Under the pieces are notes generated by a model that was not told the origin of the DNA, searched no databases, and saw only the letters and a list, made by a program, of their open reading frames with translations. A stretch of 6,522 bases of DNA from JAFLCA01 sp041907145. Lineage in GTDB: Bacteria > Bdellovibrionota_C > UBA2361 > JAFLCA01. A program made the position numbers and the translations under genes. The stretch covers positions 1-6,522 of the forward strand of contig JAYRHW010000239.1 of the NCBI GenBank assembly GCA_041907145.1, written 5' to 3'. This document shows, in pieces, positions 3,911-6,522 of this stretch (positions are counted from its first letter, which is position 1; the number at the start of each line of letters is the position of its first letter).

Positions 3911-6444
3911 CTTTCCCCACTCATACCTTAGTTTCGAATGTTGTCGGCGAAGATCCGGAATCTGGAAGTCTAAAATTCCCAAGAATTACTGGTGGGCCGG
4001 GAATCGTGGGTGACTCCATCCTAAGTGATGAAGGTCAGCAATGTTGGGCTCGATTTAAGTCAGATGGGTTCGATATCGAGCGCTCTCGACCTGAGGCCCT
4101 CAAGGTTCTTTCCGACTTATATGAGGCAGCAAGGTCAGGCCTGCTTTCTGAGGTTAAACCAGGGATTGAGCCCTTTAGTGAATATATAGTGTTACTGAAG
4201 GATGCAGTTGCGGATAAAAAATTCTCCTCGGACTCGCTAGCAATAATCGAGGTCATCGCCTCTCAAACTACAGATGTCACCACTGCACGTAGTTGCGTCG
4301 TGCTTATCGCGCGAAGCCTTGAGTCGCCACATACTTGTGAAGGGGCTATTAAAGCATTTGGCCGAGTGCTCGCGCATGGCGGCGAAATAGCACGTGCTGA
4401 AGGCGAACAAAAACTACAGCAAATGCTGGAAAGAAAAGAGAAACGTGAAAATGGCGATCTGCAGGAATATCTAGCAGCTGCCGTACTACAAGCTGGGCTC
4501 GGAGAAAAGGATTCACCAAATACACAACATTTAGCAGCAATTGTTTTTGGATATCGTGAACAATTTGCACGCCATATAGAATCAAGCTGGGATTTTGGGG
4601 CTGCGGGACAGGTGGCGAGATCCATTTCCGATCAATTATCACATCTGACGAGCTATAGACATGATTATGATATCTCTCCCACAGAGGTTCCATGCGATAA
4701 TCCTTTTGAATCCAGCCTCGTAAGGGCGATGCGATTTCTGACTCGTTCGGAACAAGAGCTAATAGCTGACTGCTTCAAAAGTTCAAATTGCTCGCATATC
4801 GGTTTACTTACTTTTGCTGCCACTAAAGGATTTGAAGCGGAGGCAGCAACCATTGCTCTACATGCTTCAGGCTTTGGAGGTTCCTCCTATAACGGTATGT
4901 TCCAAGATGGACATTTCCACTTCTTATTTGCTGGTGGTGCCCAGGTATTGGCTGCTCGTATGCAGAATGCGCCAGTTCCGCAGTCGGTCAGCCTTCTAGG
5001 AGAAATCTGTGCTGAAGCGCATTATTATGGAAATAACGTTCATCGCGGTGCTGCCAGAATAGCAGCACTTCACTTAGAATTATTCAAACTTATAGACAAA
5101 GTTCCTGAAAAAGCAGAGCGGACCAAATACTTTGCAGCAGCTTTGCCGCAGCTAGCGCATTTTTTTTGGTCCTTAAGGCCAGTAGAAGGTAATCCAGATG
5201 GGAATAGGCGAGCCCTCACAACACGTGAAATAGCTCGAATTGAACATATTACCAGTTCTCTTGAAGATATTGTGCGGCGTTCTTCCCCAGAACTGACAAC
5301 TTCTAATCCAAAACTTCTCCTGACGCTACGGCGCGAAGTTGGCTGTGCGATAGGGCTTGAAGAGCGAGCAACAATATCCCCTTATGAGGAGCCTAAACCG
5401 AAGCCTGAACCTGTTCCTGCTCCAGTTATACTTGAGGCTGCACCGCAGCCAAAACCAACGACGCCTGAAGCACTAAAAAATTGTAATCGGCTCGTATCGC
5501 AATTCCTTGCAGACCCGGTTGGATATTGGCATCAATTTTTGGAGCTTGGTGCAGAGCTTCAGGACGCTATAGATGCGCAGGGGCCTTCAATTATCTCTTC
5601 CATTTGCGACGGTGCTCTTAATCGTTATTTAACTCGTCTCGGGCTCCCAAGTGCAGTAACAGTCCCTACGTATGGAGGAGGAAGCGTTGATATCTCGGTT
5701 TATGAAGCGTGGGAAAGAGGCAGAGCCTCTTCGAAATTAGGCCATACCGTAGCAGCGCAACTTAGAGCAATTGCCGCATTAGACGCGCACGATTCGAGTG
5801 TAGTGAAAGTATTATACCAACAGTATGGGATTTTGAACTTTGCGCGGTATGACACTACGCTTCTTGCGAAGCAGGCATTAGAACCAAGTTCAAAGTACTC
5901 AGCCGTTAAGCCTATTCATCTCTTCGTATCTCGAGATGATCATAATGGAGCCTTCTTTCAGTCAAGAGGTGTCGACGTACTTCAGCAACAAACGGATCGT
6001 GACATTGTCGTCCACGAGTTCTCGTCGCCTAATTCGTTGGCTAGGCGCCTGCTATGGGCGCGTGAGCGCTTTGGAGCTATCGCCAATTTAGGCATTTTTG
6101 GACATGGGGCCCACGGCAGTCTTGATGCACCAGCTCCTATTGAATCAAGACATATATGGAGCATCGAGCTCGATGGCTTGATTGCTAGAGTAGCAGGAGA
6201 TCCCTTGCACGTCTTTTTCGGCTCTTGTCATAGCGGTGATAAAGACGGCCTTGTTGACTCGCTTGCGCTAAGGCTTAAAGGACGAAGCTTTACTATCGTT
6301 GGCGCTACCAATGCACATAGTAATTACGGAATTTCATATGATCCGGTTCGAGGATTTTCACTCAAATCGTCAGAGCCAGCGACGCACTATCGCGGCAGGA
6401 GCTCGGGACGATTATTGCGCTCTAATGTGCCGGCCATGGCTTAA
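3904..6444 (+). CDS. Large caspase-like (clan CD) cysteine peptidase candidate with helical N-terminal region
   Basis: This 846-residue protein is not one I recognise by name. Residues about 30-490 look mostly helical and solenoid-like, with a charged, coiled-coil-prone stretch near 165-190. A Pro/Lys/Glu-rich linker spans about 495-521. A second helical part leads to YGILNFARY (641-649). The C-terminal domain (about 668-835) reads as an alternating beta/alpha fold: IHLFVSRDDHNGAF (671-684), IFGHGAHG with candidate catalytic His734, and VFFGSCHSGD with candidate nucleophile Cys775, then FTIVGATN. A GHG His and an (S/D)CHSG Cys about 40 residues apart are hallmarks of caspase/metacaspase and gingipain/CHAT-type peptidases. 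No signal peptide or membrane segment is evident, so it is probably cytosolic or secreted by a leaderless route. The ATG at 3904 is the first possible start; an in-frame TAA lies at 3892-3894. It stands alone after the att-like region. Catalysis, substrate and biological role are inferred or unknown. Confidence 0.85.
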   Translation: MTSFPTHTLVSNVVGEDPESGSLKFPRITGGPGIVGDSILSDEGQQCWARFKSDGFDIERSRPEALKVLSDLYEAARSGLLSEVKPGIEPFSEYIVLLKDAVADKKFSSDSLAIIEVIASQTTDVTTARSCVVLIARSLESPHTCEGAIKAFGRVLAHGGEIARAEGEQKLQQMLERKEKRENGDLQEYLAAAVLQAGLGEKDSPNTQHLAAIVFGYREQFARHIESSWDFGAAGQVARSISDQLSHLTSYRHDYDISPTEVPCDNPFESSLVRAMRFLTRSEQELIADCFKSSNCSHIGLLTFAATKGFEAEAATIALHASGFGGSSYNGMFQDGHFHFLFAGGAQVLAARMQNAPVPQSVSLLGEICAEAHYYGNNVHRGAARIAALHLELFKLIDKVPEKAERTKYFAAALPQLAHFFWSLRPVEGNPDGNRRALTTREIARIEHITSSLEDIVRRSSPELTTSNPKLLLTLRREVGCAIGLEERATISPYEEPKPKPEPVPAPVILEAAPQPKPTTPEALKNCNRLVSQFLADPVGYWHQFLELGAELQDAIDAQGPSIISSICDGALNRYLTRLGLPSAVTVPTYGGGSVDISVYEAWERGRASSKLGHTVAAQLRAIAALDAHDSSVVKVLYQQYGILNFARYDTTLLAKQALEPSSKYSAVKPIHLFVSRDDHNGAFFQSRGVDVLQQQTDRDIVVHEFSSPNSLARRLLWARERFGAIANLGIFGHGAHGSLDAPAPIESRHIWSIELDGLIARVAGDPLHVFFGSCHSGDKDGLVDSLALRLKGRSFTIVGATNAHSNYGISYDPVRGFSLKSSEPATHYRGRSSGRLLRSNVPAMA

Positions 6445-6522
6445 AAAGCAGCCATAGAGTCAGAACTTCAAGATACGGCAACTACCAGAAAATCTGCACC
6501 TCCCCCAACTGCACTGAGTTTA

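Noticed and set aside
3904..6444. Base composition of the caspase-like gene as proof of foreign origin
   Set aside because: Hand counts of a few 60-base lines suggest slightly lower GC than kdpD, but kdpD itself varies widely between domains. A full calculation against the genome would be needed.
6436..6455. Terminator hairpin ATGGCT/AGCCAT over the stop codon of the last gene
   Set aside because: The stem is only 6 bp with an 8-base A-rich loop and no following T-run, so it is not a convincing intrinsic terminator.
6445..6522. A gene start or RNA in the final 78 bases
   Set aside because: No ribosome site with an open frame, tRNA-like fold or repeat from earlier in the window was seen.

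Overview
The window looks like part of a Gram-negative, probably proteobacterial, chromosome. The main reason is a KdpD/KdpE potassium-sensing two-component pair that follows the Escherichia coli proteins domain for domain. The genus cannot be named from this sequence. All three genes lie on the + strand.

Bases 1-3312 hold kdpD, which enters from the left already in frame and lacks only about the first dozen residues. kdpE follows with an 11-base overlap. KdpD is a membrane histidine kinase responding to low potassium or osmotic stress. KdpE is its OmpR/PhoB-type response regulator, which normally activates the kdpFABC potassium pump operon. The pump genes are not in view and would usually lie just upstream.

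Bases 3313-3903 hold no convincing gene but a dense set of repeats. There are four tandem 10-bp units (consensus NCCTTCAACA) and inverted copies of the same unit. Next comes the 3' part of a tRNA-Leu(TAA) gene, from the anticodon loop to the discriminator base, with no 5' half. An inverted copy of the tRNA T-arm/acceptor end follows, and then a second copy of the tRNA tail plus its flank. A tRNA 3' fragment beside short iterated repeats is what the attachment end of a tyrosine-recombinase genomic island looks like. By tRNA polarity the element would lie to the left, on the kdp side. No integrase is in the window, so this is an inference.

Bases 3904-6444 encode an 846-residue protein that I cannot assign to a named family. 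It has a long helical N-terminal part, a Pro/Lys/Glu-rich linker, and a C-terminal domain with the His...Cys motifs of caspase-fold (clan CD) cysteine peptidases: GHG around His734 and SCHSG around Cys775. Its start codon sits inside a perfect 8-bp inverted repeat, which suggests translational control or an operator. A large soluble caspase-like protein next to a probable integration site is the most unusual content here. A death-effector or defence role is possible but is not shown by the sequence. The last 78 bases hold nothing I can identify.
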